Shown piece after piece: positions 26,578-37,165 of a stretch of 64,000 bases of DNA. Both the position numbers and the translations under genes were made by a program. The notes beneath the pieces were generated by a model, which saw nothing but the letters and a program-made list of their open reading frames with translations, was not told the DNA's origin and ran no database searches. Source of the stretch: Fusobacterium necrophorum subsp. necrophorum. GTDB lineage: Bacteria; Fusobacteriota; Fusobacteriia; Fusobacteriales; Fusobacteriaceae. The first letter of the stretch is position 1; each line of letters begins with the position of its first letter. The stretch is from assembly GCF_004006635.1 (NCBI RefSeq), contig NZ_CP034842.1:1674001-1738000 (forward strand), written 5' to 3'.

Positions 26578-26606
26578 TTGACTATCAATTATATATATAT
26601 TATAAT
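26578..26606 (+). promoter_or_regulatory. Promoter of the dicarboxylate symporter gene
   Basis: TTGACT (26578-26583), a 17-base spacer and TATAAT (26601-26606). It is followed by an AT-only near-palindrome (TATTATATAATATATATTG, 26613-26631) that could be an operator. Confidence 0.6.
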
Positions 26607-26670
26607 TACGGTTATTATATAATATATATTGTTATGTCTAAATTAAAAAAATTTATTCAAGGAGAGAACA

Positions 26671-27891
26671 ATGAAAACAAAAAAACTACAACTGTCACTT
26701 ACAACACAAATTTTTTTAGCCCTTGTACTTGCCATTCTTGTCGGAGTATTTTTGACAAAAACACCCGAAATTGCTACAGACTATATTGCTCCATTTGGAA
26801 AAATATTTCTAAATTTAATTAAATGGATTGTCTGTCCACTTGTTTTTTTCTCAATTATGTCGGGAGTGATCTCTTTACAAGATATTAAAAAAATTGGCTC
26901 TATTGGTGGAAAAACCTTATTTTATTATCTTTGTACCACTGCTTTTGCAGTAGCCATCGGATTATTTTTTGCAAACTCTTTTAAAGGAATTTTCCCCCTG
27001 TTGGCTACCAGCAATCTTTCTTATGAGGCAGCCGCCTCTGTAAGTTTTATGGAAAATATCGTGAATATATTTCCTAAAAACTTTATTGCTCCTTTTTCTG
27101 ATGCCAACATGCTTCAAGTAATAGTATCTTCTTTGCTTATTGGCTTTGCCATTATTGGAGTTGGAAATAGTGCTAAACGTGTAGTAGATGCGATTAATCT
27201 TGTAAATGATATTTTTGTTATGGGAATGGAAATGATATTAAAACTATCTCCCATTGGAGTATTTTGCTTACTTTGTCCTGTTGTGGCGAAGAATGGTCCC
27301 GCTATTATCGGCTCTCTTGCCATGGTACTTTTTGTTGCCTACGTTTGTTATGTGGTACATGCTGTTTTTGTGTATTCCGTGTCCGTAAAAGCCTTTGCAG
27401 CTATGAGCCCGATTACTTTTTTCAAAGGTATGATGCCCGCGATTCTTTTTGCTTTTTCCTCTGCAAGTTCTGTAGGAACACTTCCATTAAGTATGGAATG
27501 TACAGAAAAATTAGGAGCTAAAAAAGAAATTTCCTCTTTTATTTTACCTCTTGGAGCAACAATCAACATGGACGGAACTGCTATTTATCAAGGAGTTTGT
27601 TCCGTGTTTATAGCTTCTTGTTTTGGAATTAATTTGACTTTAGTTCAAATGCTCACTATTGTATTAACAGCTACATTGGCATCCATAGGAACTGCGGGAG
27701 TTCCGGGGGCAGGAATGGTCATGCTTGCAATGGTACTTCAATCAGTGGGATTGCCTGTAGAAGGAATTGCAATCGTTGCCGGGATTGACCGTCTTTTCGA
27801 TATGGGACGTACGACTGTGAATATAACAGGAGATGCGGCTTGTTGTATGGTGATAAATGCTATAGAATCCAGAAAAATGAAAGAGGCTTAA
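26671..27891 (+). CDS. Dicarboxylate/amino acid:cation symporter (DAACS family)
   Basis: 406-residue secondary transporter of the GltP/DctA/SstT family importing glutamate, aspartate, serine or C4-dicarboxylates with sodium or protons. Diagnostic motifs: the serine-rich hairpin FAFSSASSVGTLP, NMDGTAIYQG in TM7, AGVPGAG in the second hairpin, and DRLFDMGRTTVNITGD in TM8. The strong AAGGAGAG precedes the ATG. Fusobacteria ferment amino acids, so uptake of this kind fits. Single gene with its own promoter and terminator. The exact substrate cannot be read off. Confidence 0.88.
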   Translation: MKTKKLQLSLTTQIFLALVLAILVGVFLTKTPEIATDYIAPFGKIFLNLIKWIVCPLVFFSIMSGVISLQDIKKIGSIGGKTLFYYLCTTAFAVAIGLFFANSFKGIFPLLATSNLSYEAAASVSFMENIVNIFPKNFIAPFSDANMLQVIVSSLLIGFAIIGVGNSAKRVVDAINLVNDIFVMGMEMILKLSPIGVFCLLCPVVAKNGPAIIGSLAMVLFVAYVCYVVHAVFVYSVSVKAFAAMSPITFFKGMMPAILFAFSSASSVGTLPLSMECTEKLGAKKEISSFILPLGATINMDGTAIYQGVCSVFIASCFGINLTLVQMLTIVLTATLASIGTAGVPGAGMVMLAMVLQSVGLPVEGIAIVAGIDRLFDMGRTTVNITGDAACCMVINAIESRKMKEA

Positions 27892-27980
27892 TACAAATAT
27901 GTAGAACGGTTTTCTCAAAATAACTTTTTTGTAGTTAGGGAATACAATACCTTGTTTTGAGGAATAAAAAATTATATATT

Positions 27981-28024
27981 AAAAAGGGGCATCCCAAAAT
28001 GAATCCTTTTGAAATGCCCCTTTG
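27981..28024. terminator. Bidirectional terminator between the symporter gene and carB
   Basis: AAAGGGGCAT and ATGCCCCTTT form the stem, with T runs on both strands. It separates the convergent symporter and carB genes. Confidence 0.75.
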
Positions 28025-28083
28025 ATTTTTAGAATCAAGAAAACCTGTAACACGCTTAGACAAAGAACTGAACTCATGAAACA

Positions 28084-31000
28084 CTATGAAATTTTGCTGA
28101 TATCAAATACATCCAGACTTTCTTCTTTTAAGTTTCTATCTTGCATTTTAATAATTGCTTTCATGGTATCCAAAGAGGTTAAGACTTCCACTCCATATTC
28201 AATGGCACTTCGTCGAATTTTAAATCCGTCTCTTTGCGAGTCATTTGCCTTGGTTGGGGTATTGATGAGTAAATCCACGTCTCGATTTTTAATCAAATCC
28301 AATAAGTTTGGAGCTTCTTCGGAAATTTTTCGAACAGCGACTGCTTCCACTCCGTGTTCGGATAAATATTTTTGTGTTCCTGAGGTAGCATACAATGTGG
28401 AACCATATCGGACTAAATCTTTTGCAATGGATAAAAACTCCTCTTTATCTTTATCCCGAATGGTAACCAAAATATTTCTGTCCTTGATTTGGTGAACTCT
28501 TTTGGCTGCCAACAATCCCTTGAAAATCGCTTCTTCTACGTTATTTCCCACTCCTAATACTTCTCCTGTGGATCTCATTTCAGGACCTAGAGAAACCTCC
28601 ACTTTGGATAGTTTTTCTGTCGAGAATACAGGAACTTTGACAGCAACTAAGTTCGGTTTTTTGTAAATTCCCGTTCCGAATTCCAAAGTTTTCAATTTTT
28701 CTCCTAACATTACCCGAGTTGCAATTTCAATGACCGGTAAGCCGGAAATTTTAGAAATGTAAGGAACCGTTCTGGAAGATCTCGGGTTCACTTCGATGAC
28801 ATATAATTCATTTTGATAGGCGATAAATTGAATGTTCATCATTCCTTTCACTTCCAAAGCTCTGGCAATCTTCGTGGTAATCTCCAAAATTTGTTCTTCC
28901 GTTCCCGGGTATAGATTTTGTTGCGGATAAATCGTAATGGAGTCTCCGGAATGAACGCCTGCTCTTTCCAGGTGTTCCATAACTCCGGGAATTAAGACAT
29001 CCTCTCCGTCACAAATGGCATCGACTTCCAACTCAATTCCATTTAAATATTTATCAATCAAGACAGGACTGGAGGCATCTCGAGAAAAAGAAGCTTCCAG
29101 ATATTTTATCAGATTGATTTCATCGTGGCAAATTTCCATCCCTTGTCCTCCCAAAACATAGGAAGGACGAACCAAAACAGGATATCCGACTTCTTTCGCA
29201 ATGGCAATTCCATGTTCCACATCCCAAGAAGCCCTTCCTTTCGGTCTCTTGATGTCCAAATTTTCCATCATTTCTTCAAATTTTTCACGGTCCTCCGCCT
29301 CATCAATTTTTTCAGCACCGGTTCCCAGGATTTTAACATTTCTTTTTTCCAGATCTTTGGCTAATTTAATTGCTGTTTGTCCTCCAAATTGTAGAATGAC
29401 TCCCTCTGGTTTTTCCTTATCAATAATGTTCATAATGTCTTCGGTTACCAAAGGTTCAAAATACAATTTATCTCCTGTGGAGAAATCCGTGGACACCGTT
29501 TCCGGATTGTTGTTGATGATAATACTTTCTATTCCTAACTTTTTCAGTGTTTTTACTCCATGTACCGTACAATAGTCAAATTCAATTCCCTGTCCAATTC
29601 GGATAGGTCCGGAACCGATGACAATCATTTTTCTTTTCGGATGGACTACCACTTCATCATACTGACTGTAGGTGGAGTAATAATAAGAAGAACTTGCTTC
29701 AAATTCTCCTGCACAGGTGTCCACCATTTTATAACTCGGAACAATACCATATTGGATTCTTTTATCATGAATGTCTTCTTCTGAAATTTTCATCAAATCG
29801 GCAATTCCTTTGTCCGAAAATCCTTTTTTCTTCAGGTTTCGTAGGAATTTTTCATCCAAGTCCGCAAAAGACATTTTTTTCAATAATTCTTCCTGTTTTA
29901 CAATCCATTCTATCTTTTCCATGAAGAATTTATCAATTCCCGTCAATTTTTGTAATTTTTCTTTGATGTATCCACGACGTAACATTTCCGCTACCACAAA
30001 AATTCTTTCATCACTCGGATTGACGACTTCTTTCTTTAACTCTTCCATACGAAGACTTTCGATGGCGGGATGTTCCAAATGATATCGTCCGATTTCCAAA
30101 GAACGAATCCCCTTTAGGAAAGCGGATTCAAAGTTTTCTCCAATTGCCATGACTTCTCCTGTCGCCATCATCTTGGTCCCCAGTCTTCTATCCGCTTTTT
30201 TGAATTTATCGAAAGGCCATTTCGGAATTTTGACAACAATATAGTCCAAGCTCGGTTCAAAACAAGCATAGGTTTTTCCGGTTACTTCATTGAGAACTTC
30301 GTCCAACAAATATCCCATTGCCAATTTTGTTGCTACTCTGGCAATGGGATATCCCGTTGCCTTGGAAGCCAAAGCGGAAGATCTGGATACTCTTGGATTG
30401 ATTTCGATAATCGCATACTCAAAAGATTTCGGGTGAAGAGCAAATTGGACATTACATCCCCCCACAATTCCGATTTCTTCGACGATTTTCAAAGAAGCTC
30501 GACGTAACATTTGATATTCCCGATCCGTTAAAGTTTGGCTGGGAGCCACAACGATGGAATCTCCCGTGTGAATTCCTACAGGGTCAATATTTTCCATATT
30601 ACATACGGTAATGGCATTTCCATTCGCATCTCGAATGACTTCATATTCAATTTCTTTCCAACCCAAGATAGAGCGTTCAATCAAGACCTGTCCGACTCTC
30701 GATAAAGAAAGTCCTTTTAATAAAATTTCTTCCAATTCCTGAGGATTGTGTGCAAAGCCTCCTCCGGTTCCCCCTAAAGTATAGGCGGGTCTTACCACAA
30801 CAGGATAGCCGATTTCATTTGCAATCTTGTAGCCTTCTTCCAAACTTTCTACGACATGACTCTTTAAAATCGGTTCTCCAATTTTTTCCATAGCTTCTCG
30901 GAACAGTTCTCTATCTTCTCCTCGTTTGATAGATTCAATCGAAGTTCCGATGACTTTAATTCCATATTTTTCTAAGATTCCTTTTTCAGAAAGTTCTACT

Positions 31001-31293
31001 GCCATGTTGAGAGCTGTTTGACCTCCCATTCCCGCAATGATGGAATCCGGTCTTTCTTTTTCAATGACTTTTACCACAAATTCAAAAGTAATCGGTTCAA
31101 TATAGATTCTATCTGCAATGGCTTTGTCTGTCATAATCGTGGCAGGGTTTGAGTTGATTAAAACAACTTCGATTCCTTCTTTCTTCAAAGTTTCGCAGGC
31201 TTGTGTTCCGGAATAGTCAAATTCTGCCGCCTGTCCGATGATAATAGGTCCGGATCCTATGACTAAGGTTTTCTTTATGGATTTATCTAGCAT
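28084..31293 (-). CDS. carB: Carbamoyl-phosphate synthase, large subunit
   Basis: 1,069 residues, full length. It makes carbamoyl phosphate from bicarbonate, ammonia (from CarA) and two ATP, for pyrimidine and arginine synthesis. Two homologous halves are visible, each with a biotin-carboxylase-like ATP-grasp domain: [17 protein letters not shown] at the N-terminus and [16 protein letters not shown] in the second half, each followed by [10 protein letters not shown] or [13 protein letters not shown] motifs; a C-terminal allosteric domain follows. The start overlaps the carA stop by 11 bases, so the two are co-translated. Controlled by the attenuator upstream of carA. Confidence 0.97.
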   Translation of the reverse strand: MLDKSIKKTLVIGSGPIIIGQAAEFDYSGTQACETLKKEGIEVVLINSNPATIMTDKAIADRIYIEPITFEFVVKVIEKERPDSIIAGMGGQTALNMAVELSEKGILEKYGIKVIGTSIESIKRGEDRELFREAMEKIGEPILKSHVVESLEEGYKIANEIGYPVVVRPAYTLGGTGGGFAHNPQELEEILLKGLSLSRVGQVLIERSILGWKEIEYEVIRDANGNAITVCNMENIDPVGIHTGDSIVVAPSQTLTDREYQMLRRASLKIVEEIGIVGGCNVQFALHPKSFEYAIIEINPRVSRSSALASKATGYPIARVATKLAMGYLLDEVLNEVTGKTYACFEPSLDYIVVKIPKWPFDKFKKADRRLGTKMMATGEVMAIGENFESAFLKGIRSLEIGRYHLEHPAIESLRMEELKKEVVNPSDERIFVVAEMLRRGYIKEKLQKLTGIDKFFMEKIEWIVKQEELLKKMSFADLDEKFLRNLKKKGFSDKGIADLMKISEEDIHDKRIQYGIVPSYKMVDTCAGEFEASSSYYYSTYSQYDEVVVHPKRKMIVIGSGPIRIGQGIEFDYCTVHGVKTLKKLGIESIIINNNPETVSTDFSTGDKLYFEPLVTEDIMNIIDKEKPEGVILQFGGQTAIKLAKDLEKRNVKILGTGAEKIDEAEDREKFEEMMENLDIKRPKGRASWDVEHGIAIAKEVGYPVLVRPSYVLGGQGMEICHDEINLIKYLEASFSRDASSPVLIDKYLNGIELEVDAICDGEDVLIPGVMEHLERAGVHSGDSITIYPQQNLYPGTEEQILEITTKIARALEVKGMMNIQFIAYQNELYVIEVNPRSSRTVPYISKISGLPVIEIATRVMLGEKLKTLEFGTGIYKKPNLVAVKVPVFSTEKLSKVEVSLGPEMRSTGEVLGVGNNVEEAIFKGLLAAKRVHQIKDRNILVTIRDKDKEEFLSIAKDLVRYGSTLYATSGTQKYLSEHGVEAVAVRKISEEAPNLLDLIKNRDVDLLINTPTKANDSQRDGFKIRRSAIEYGVEVLTSLDTMKAIIKMQDRNLKEESLDVFDISKIS

Positions 31294-32353
31294 TTTTTGC
31301 CCCCTTTACGACTTCTAAAAATTCATCAAATAAGTACTCACAGTCTGTTGGTCCGGGCCAAGCTTCCGGATGAAATTGCACCGTCATAATGTGTAAGGAA
31401 TCACATTTCAATCCTTCTACGGTCCCGTCATTCACACTCACATGGCTCACTCTTGCAATTTCAGGGATATTATCGATTGCATAGCCATGATTCTGGGAAG
31501 TGATGTAGATTCGGTTATGATCCAAATCTTTGATAGGATGATTTCCTCCTCGATGTCCGAATTTCATTTTTTTGGTTGTTCCTCCCAAAGCCCAAGCAGT
31601 CAACTGATTTCCGAGACAAATTCCTATGATTGGCATCTTATGTGCAATCAGGATCTTAATTTCCGCAATGACGGTTTGTAAATCGGCAGGGTCTCCGGGA
31701 CCATTTGACAGAAAGACCCCGTCCAAATTGTATTTCATCATAGTTTCCGCCTTAGTGTTCCAAGGAAATACTACAAGATGACAGTCTCTTTTTTGAAAAT
31801 TTCGAATAATATTTGCTTTCGCTCCAAAGTCCATAAAGCCTAAACGCAGTCCTTTTCCTGAAATCTCATAAATTTCTTTCGGACTTACCTGTTCCACGGC
31901 ATCTTTGTTTTGATAGGAAGAAAATTTGGCTTCGATTTCCTTTTTTGTTAAGTCTTTGGTTGTGATAATTCCTTTCATCGCTCCGCAATCTCGAATGATT
32001 TTTGTCAAATATCGAGTATCGACACTTTTGAAACCGATGACCTTGTTTTGTCGTAAAAATCCGTCCAAGCTCATTTCACAACGGAAATTATTTGGAAGTT
32101 TCGCCTCTTCTTTGATAATCAAGGCTCGTAAATGGATCTTATCCGATTCCATATCTTCCAGGTTAATTCCATAATTTCCTATCATCGGATAGGTCATGAC
32201 TACCATTTGTCCGTAATAAGAGGGATCGGTCAATAATTCCTGATACCCCGTCATTCCGGTATTGAATACCAATTCTCCAACGGTTTCTCCGATTTCCCCA
32301 AATATCGTCCCGTTAAAAACCATTCCATTTTCCAGAATCAGCTTTCCTTTCAT
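31283..32353 (-). CDS. carA: Carbamoyl-phosphate synthase, small (glutaminase) subunit
   Basis: 356 residues. Hydrolyses glutamine and channels ammonia to CarB. The N-terminal CPSase_sm domain ([21 protein letters not shown]) is followed by a class I glutamine amidotransferase domain with the nucleophile in GICLGNQ and the His-Glu pair in FHPEAWPGP. The strong AAGGAGG before the ATG comes right after an intrinsic terminator, so expression depends on read-through. Confidence 0.96.
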   Translation of the reverse strand: MKGKLILENGMVFNGTIFGEIGETVGELVFNTGMTGYQELLTDPSYYGQMVVMTYPMIGNYGINLEDMESDKIHLRALIIKEEAKLPNNFRCEMSLDGFLRQNKVIGFKSVDTRYLTKIIRDCGAMKGIITTKDLTKKEIEAKFSSYQNKDAVEQVSPKEIYEISGKGLRLGFMDFGAKANIIRNFQKRDCHLVVFPWNTKAETMMKYNLDGVFLSNGPGDPADLQTVIAEIKILIAHKMPIIGICLGNQLTAWALGGTTKKMKFGHRGGNHPIKDLDHNRIYITSQNHGYAIDNIPEIARVSHVSVNDGTVEGLKCDSLHIMTVQFHPEAWPGPTDCEYLFDEFLEVVKGAKNAR

Positions 32354-32373
32354 AGCTCCTCCTTAAATTTTTC

Positions 32374-32406
32374 TAAAAAAAAAGATAATGATAGAATCAT
32401 TATCTT
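32374..32406 (-). terminator. Attenuator terminator of carAB
   Basis: On the minus strand AAGATAATGAT, loop TCT, ATCATTATCTT (11-bp stem, 32382-32406) followed by nine T (32375-32383). It lies between the leader peptide and the carA ribosome site, and the leader stop codon (32400-32402) is inside its first arm. Confidence 0.85.
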
Positions 32407-32498
32407 GTGAATACAAATATAGAAAATGAAAAAAGAAAAATAGAATGGAAATAGGAAAATATCTTGAAAATATACTTTTTCTTCAACTTCCTCTTCAT
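32400..32498 (-). CDS. carAB leader peptide
   Basis: A 32-codon frame starting MKRKLKKKYIFK and ending FSIFVFTR, with AAGGAG 11 bases before its ATG. The middle and end are very rich in Phe, Ser and Ile, so the message is strikingly U-rich (for example TTTTTCTTTTTTCATTTTC on the RNA-like strand) just before the terminator. The stop TAA lies within the terminator stem, so a ribosome close behind RNA polymerase would prevent the hairpin. This is the layout of E. coli pyrL, where UTP shortage makes polymerase pause in U runs. The mechanism is inferred from layout. Confidence 0.65.
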   Translation of the reverse strand: MKRKLKKKYIFKIFSYFHSIFLFSFSIFVFTR

Positions 32499-32533
32499 CC
32501 AGAACTCATCTCCTTCTTTTTTACACTTCTGCT

Positions 32534-32562
32534 ATTCTATCATAAAGTCCTTTTTTTTACAA
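32534..32562 (-). promoter_or_regulatory. Promoter of carAB
   Basis: On the minus strand TTGTAA (32557-32562), 17-base spacer, TAGAAT (32534-32539). Transcription would start about 30 bases before the leader-peptide ATG. Confidence 0.5.
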
Positions 32563-32631
32563 GCTTCTTTTTTTATTTCTTTTCTTTTTTTCATTAGCAT
32601 TTACGAATATCAAATATTATAAATAATTCGC

Positions 32632-32660
32632 TTGTGAAATAATTAAGAATTGAGTATAAT
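32632..32660 (+). promoter_or_regulatory. Promoter of the iron-transport-like operon
   Basis: TTGTGA (32632-32637), 17-base spacer, TATAAT (32655-32660), 50 bases before the first gene. No clear Fur box was found by eye. Confidence 0.6.
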
Positions 32661-32709
32661 GAGAATGTAGAAAGAAAAAAGATAAAAAATAAAATATAGG
32701 GGGAGGAAT

Positions 32710-33975
32710 ATGCTAAAATTTTACATTGACATCGTAAGTTTTTTAACAATTTTTGCTTTTTTGGCAGGAATCATTTTAGCATTTTTAAAGGAAGAAAAAA
32801 AGAGGTTTCTGAATATTCTCATGGCTGTGATTTCTTTGCTGGGAATATCTTTGACAACTGCCATGATTGTTTTTAAGCAGTTATATCCTCAAAAAATGGT
32901 AAAAATTTCTTTGTTTTATAACAGATTATCTTTGAGTATGGGAATGGTATTCATGTTATTTTCTGTACTCTTCTTTATTTTCATACTTCTGCGGCAACGA
33001 AAATTCATCTCCGTTGTAGCGGTAACCTCCGGTATTGCTACCTATTGTCTGGCATTTACGATTTTACCTCAAGTATATGCTTTGACGAAAGAATTTGTTG
33101 CCTTTGGGGAAAATTCATTTGGAACTCAGTCATTGTTGAGACTGGGAGGATATTTGTTGGGGATTTTGACAGTGTGTATCATGGGCTTGGCTGTTTATAA
33201 AATGTATTTTCGTTTTCAACTTCGATATCGAAAATTCTTTGCTCTTTTCATTTTTCTGATTGTAAGTATGGATTTTATCTTACGAGGAGTCTCCGCTCTT
33301 GCAAGACTTCGTTTTTTAAAAGCAAGTAATCCCCTTGTCTTCGAAATTATGATTTTGGAAGATAAGAGAAATCTTCCTATCTTTGCAATGTTCTTATGTG
33401 CCGTTTGCTTCTCTGTTCTCTTATTTTTTCAAAATATGAAAGTAAAGGGAAGTTTTCCAAACAGAGCTATGCTTCGGAAAGAAAAAGCAAGACTGAAAAA
33501 CAATCGCTCTTGGTCCCTTACTTTATTTTTCAGCTCCCTTTTCGTTATTGTTTCCGTCACTTTTATTCACAGTTACATCAATAAACCTGTGGAATTGACT
33601 CCGGCTCAGGCTTATCAGGAAGAGGGCAATAAAATTATTATTCCTCTTAGTGATGTGGAAGACGGGCATTTGCATAGATTTTCCTATCAGGCAAGCGGTG
33701 GACACGATGTGAGGTTTATTGTCGTGAAAAAACCGAAAGGCGGTAGTTATGGAGTTGGACTGGATGCCTGTGATATTTGTGGAGTTGCCGGATATTATGA
33801 GAGAAATGATGATGTGGTATGCAAACGTTGTGATGTTGTCATGAACAAATCCACAATCGGCTTCAAAGGTGGTTGTAATCCTGTTCCCTTTGAATACGAG
33901 ATTGTAAATAAAAAAATTATAATTGATAAAGCGGTTTTAGAACAGGAAAAAAATCGCTTTCCGGTGGGTGAGTAA
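32710..33975 (+). CDS. DUF2318 Fe-S membrane protein of a P19-type iron system
   Basis: 421 residues with about eight membrane segments in the first 310 residues and an extracytoplasmic C-terminal domain carrying CDICGVAGYYERNDD and CKRCDVVMNKSTIGFKGGC, the paired cysteine motifs of DUF2318. It corresponds to the Campylobacter Cj1660 membrane protein of the P19 iron-uptake cluster, thought to handle electrons or metal. First gene of an eight-gene rightward operon; the next three genes match Cj1661-Cj1663 (permease, permease, ATPase). P19 and FTR1 themselves are not in the window. Confidence 0.8.
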   Translation: MLKFYIDIVSFLTIFAFLAGIILAFLKEEKKRFLNILMAVISLLGISLTTAMIVFKQLYPQKMVKISLFYNRLSLSMGMVFMLFSVLFFIFILLRQRKFISVVAVTSGIATYCLAFTILPQVYALTKEFVAFGENSFGTQSLLRLGGYLLGILTVCIMGLAVYKMYFRFQLRYRKFFALFIFLIVSMDFILRGVSALARLRFLKASNPLVFEIMILEDKRNLPIFAMFLCAVCFSVLLFFQNMKVKGSFPNRAMLRKEKARLKNNRSWSLTLFFSSLFVIVSVTFIHSYINKPVELTPAQAYQEEGNKIIIPLSDVEDGHLHRFSYQASGGHDVRFIVVKKPKGGSYGVGLDACDICGVAGYYERNDDVVCKRCDVVMNKSTIGFKGGCNPVPFEYEIVNKKIIIDKAVLEQEKNRFPVGE

Positions 33976-33976
33976 T

Positions 33977-35257
33977 ATGTTTTGGAGAATGGTAAGAGGA
34001 ACATTATTTCGACAGAGAAATAAAATGCTCATGATCGCTTTCACAGTGGCATTAGGAGTTTCCTTAGCGACTGCGATGATGAATGTCATGTTGGGGGTTG
34101 GAGATAAGGTCAATAAGGAATTGAAAACCTATGGTGCCAATATTACCGTGATGCATAAAGATGCATCCATTTTAGATGACTTATATGGAATTCACGGAGA
34201 AGATGTTTCGGAAAAATTTTTATTGGAGGAAGAAATTCCAAAAGTTAAACAGATATTTTGGGGCTTCAACATTGTCGATTTTGCTCCTTATTTAGAAAGA
34301 AATATAGAGGTTACGGGGCTCCCGGATAAGGTAAAAATATATGGAACCTGGTTTCATCATCATTTGCTTATGCCGACAGGAGAAGAGTTGGATACCGGGA
34401 TTAAGAATTTGAAAAACTGGTGGGAAGTGAAAGGAGAATGGTTACAGGAAGAGGATGAGAATGTAATCCTGTTGGGAAGTCTACTTGCCGGAAAATATAA
34501 TTATAAGGTTGGAGACAGTCTGGAGGTCAAAAGTAAAAACGGACTGAAAAAGCTTCGCATCAAAGGAATTTTTAATTCAGGAGGAGAAGACGATGCCGGC
34601 ATTTACACGAATTTAAAAACAGTGCAGGATTTGTTTGGACTGGAAGGAAAAGTTAGTTTCTTAGAAGTTTCCGCTCTTACGACACCGGACAATGATTTGG
34701 CAAAAAAAGCCGCACAGGATCCGAACAGTTTAACAATTTCCGAATATGAAACATGGTATTGTACTGCCTATGTCAGCTCCATTAGTTATCAATTGCAAGA
34801 AGTATTAACGGATAGTGTGGCAAAACCGAATCGACAGGTGGCGGAATCGGAGGGAACCATTTTGAATAAGACGGAACTTTTGATGTTATTGATTTGTATC
34901 TTAAGCTCCTTTGCTTCCGCTTTAGGAATTTCCAATTTGATTACCGCTTCCGTTATTGAAAGAAGTCAGGAAATCGGTTTAATCAAAGCGATTGGGGGAA
35001 CCAATATGAGAATTATTCTTCTTATTTTAACAGAAATTGTGCTATCGGGAATCTTTGGGGGAATTTTCGGCTATGCAGCAGGAATCGGTTTTACACAGCT
35101 AATAGGAAAGACCGTTTTTTCTTCTTACATTGACCCTGCCATTATTGTCATTCCCATTGATATTGCTCTTGTATTTGCGGTTACAATTTTGGGAAGTATT
35201 CCGGCAATCAGATATTTATTGGCATTGAAACCGACAGAAGTGTTACACGGTAGATAG
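33977..35257 (+). CDS. FtsX/MacB-like ABC permease 1
   Basis: About 426 residues. One N-terminal helix (MLMIAFTVALGVSLATAMMN), a large extracytoplasmic MacB-PCD-like domain and three C-terminal helices with the FtsX signature (IERSQEIGLIKAIGGTN). It starts one base after the DUF2318 stop; the upstream GTG (33968) would overlap. Forms a mechanotransmission-type ABC complex with the next permease and the ATPase at 36473. Role in P19-type systems: iron handling in the periplasm, mechanism unknown. Confidence 0.85.
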   Translation: MFWRMVRGTLFRQRNKMLMIAFTVALGVSLATAMMNVMLGVGDKVNKELKTYGANITVMHKDASILDDLYGIHGEDVSEKFLLEEEIPKVKQIFWGFNIVDFAPYLERNIEVTGLPDKVKIYGTWFHHHLLMPTGEELDTGIKNLKNWWEVKGEWLQEEDENVILLGSLLAGKYNYKVGDSLEVKSKNGLKKLRIKGIFNSGGEDDAGIYTNLKTVQDLFGLEGKVSFLEVSALTTPDNDLAKKAAQDPNSLTISEYETWYCTAYVSSISYQLQEVLTDSVAKPNRQVAESEGTILNKTELLMLLICILSSFASALGISNLITASVIERSQEIGLIKAIGGTNMRIILLILTEIVLSGIFGGIFGYAAGIGFTQLIGKTVFSSYIDPAIIVIPIDIALVFAVTILGSIPAIRYLLALKPTEVLHGR

Positions 35258-35266
35258 GAGGAAAGC

Positions 35267-36469
35267 ATGACAAAAAGACAAATGTATATCAAGCTTGTAG
35301 TGAATTCTCTTATCCGAAGAAAAGCAAGAATGATCGTTGCCTTATTGGCAATTGCAATTGGAGCGACCATTATGTCGGGACTTGTTACCATTTATTACGA
35401 CATTCCCAGACAACTTGGAAAAGAATTCCGTTCCTATGGAGCAAACTTTGTGATCCTGCCAAGTGGAAATGAAAAAATTTCGGAAGAAGAATTTCAAAGA
35501 TTGAAATCAAAAATTATGCTACACAGCGTAGTAGGGGTTGCTCCTTATCGTTATGAAACGACAAAAATCAACCAACAGCCCTATATTTTAACAGGAACTG
35601 ATATGGTCGAAGTCAAGAATAACAGTCCTTTCTGGTATATTGAGGGAGAATGGACAACGAACGAGGATAGCAGCAATGTGATGATTGGAAAAGAAATTTC
35701 AAAAAAGTTAAATCTACAAATAGGGGATACTTTTACTGTCGAAGGGCCGAAGGCAGGAAGCAAAGTAGTTGCTTCAAAACAGTCCGATTCGGCGGAAGCA
35801 AGTAAGAAAAAAGATTTGGGTTCGAATTTTTATGCAAAAAAACTAAGCGTTAAGGGAATTATTACGACAGGAGGAGCTGAAGAATCCTTCATTTTCTTGC
35901 CTATCACTCTTTTGGGAGAAATTTTGGAAGATGTGATTCAAATTGACGGAATTGAATGCTCCGTGGAAGCAGATTCTCAACAATTGAATCTCTTGGCGGA
36001 GACTTTGGAAAACTATGATAAAAATATTATCGCCAGACCTGTAAAAAGAGTGACTCAATCCCAAGATATTGTTTTGGGAAAATTACAAGTTTTGGTTTTA
36101 TTAGTCAATATTGTGGTTTTGGTCTTAACGATGATTTCCGTCAGTACCACAATGATGGCAGTGGTTGCGGAACGAAGAAAAGAAATCGGATTAAAAAAGG
36201 CTTTAGGTGCCTATAATAACGAAATTAGAAAAGAATTTTTAGGAGAAGGTTCTGCTTTAGGATTTATTGGAGGGATTTTAGGAGTTGGTTTAGGATTCTT
36301 ATTTGCTCAGGAAGTAAGTTTAAATGTATTCGGAAGAGCCATTGAATTTCAGTGGCTGTTTGCACCGATTACCGTCATTGTATCCATGTTAATTACGACA
36401 CTTGCCTGTTTGTATCCTGTAAAAAAAGCAATGGAAATAGAGCCTGCATTGGTGTTGAAAGGGGAATAA
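35267..36469 (+). CDS. FtsX/MacB-like ABC permease 2
   Basis: 400 residues, same layout as the previous gene: N-terminal helix (ARMIVALLAIAIGATIMSGL), extracytoplasmic domain (about 50-280) and three C-terminal helices with AERRKEIGLKKALGAYNN. Nine bases after permease 1 and three bases before the ATPase. Together they match Cj1661 and Cj1662 of the Campylobacter P19 cluster. Confidence 0.85.
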   Translation: MTKRQMYIKLVVNSLIRRKARMIVALLAIAIGATIMSGLVTIYYDIPRQLGKEFRSYGANFVILPSGNEKISEEEFQRLKSKIMLHSVVGVAPYRYETTKINQQPYILTGTDMVEVKNNSPFWYIEGEWTTNEDSSNVMIGKEISKKLNLQIGDTFTVEGPKAGSKVVASKQSDSAEASKKKDLGSNFYAKKLSVKGIITTGGAEESFIFLPITLLGEILEDVIQIDGIECSVEADSQQLNLLAETLENYDKNIIARPVKRVTQSQDIVLGKLQVLVLLVNIVVLVLTMISVSTTMMAVVAERRKEIGLKKALGAYNNEIRKEFLGEGSALGFIGGILGVGLGFLFAQEVSLNVFGRAIEFQWLFAPITVIVSMLITTLACLYPVKKAMEIEPALVLKGE

Positions 36470-36472
36470 AGA

Positions 36473-37147
36473 ATGGAAGAACGAAAAGTATTACTGGAAG
36501 TCAAGAATGTTTCTAAAATTTATGGAGAACTGCATGCCTTAAAGGATGTCAATTTAACGGTGAAAAAGGGAGAATGGGTGGCAATTATGGGATCTTCGGG
36601 TTCCGGAAAATCCACCATGATGAATATTATCGGTTGTATGGATAAACCGAGTGTCGGAGAAGTCATTCTGGACGGACAAAATATTACGAAAGAAACCCAA
36701 AAATCCTTAACGGAAATTCGCCGAGAAAAGATAGGACTTATTTTTCAACAATTCCATTTGATTCCTTATTTGACAGCTTTGGAAAATGTTATGGTAGCTC
36801 AATATTATCATAGCATTCCCGACGAACAGGAAGCTTTGGATGCTTTAGAAATTGTGGGCTTGAAAGAAAGAGCTCATCATCTTCCCAGTCAATTGTCCGG
36901 AGGGGAGCAACAGAGAGTTTGTATTGCCAGAGCCTTAATTAACAGTCCTGAAATCATCTTGGCGGATGAGCCGACCGGGAATCTGGATGAAACGAATGAG
37001 AATATCGTCATCAACATTTTAAAAAAGTTACATGCAGAGGGAACGACCATCATTGTGGTGACACACGATGCGGAAGTGGGGTCAGCGGCGGAACGAAAAA
37101 TTATTTTGGACTATGGAAAAATTGTGGATGATATTTATTTAAAATAG
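36473..37147 (+). CDS. ABC transporter ATPase (MacB/LolD type)
   Basis: 224 residues. Walker A GSSGSGKST, signature LSGGEQQR, Walker B IILADEPTGNLD, H-loop VVTHD. Typical of the ATPases that drive FtsX-like permeases. Downstream of the two permeases by three bases; the Cj1663 counterpart. Confidence 0.9.
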   Translation: MEERKVLLEVKNVSKIYGELHALKDVNLTVKKGEWVAIMGSSGSGKSTMMNIIGCMDKPSVGEVILDGQNITKETQKSLTEIRREKIGLIFQQFHLIPYLTALENVMVAQYYHSIPDEQEALDALEIVGLKERAHHLPSQLSGGEQQRVCIARALINSPEIILADEPTGNLDETNENIVINILKKLHAEGTTIIVVTHDAEVGSAAERKIILDYGKIVDDIYLK

Positions 37148-37165
37148 AAAAAAGGAGGATATTTT

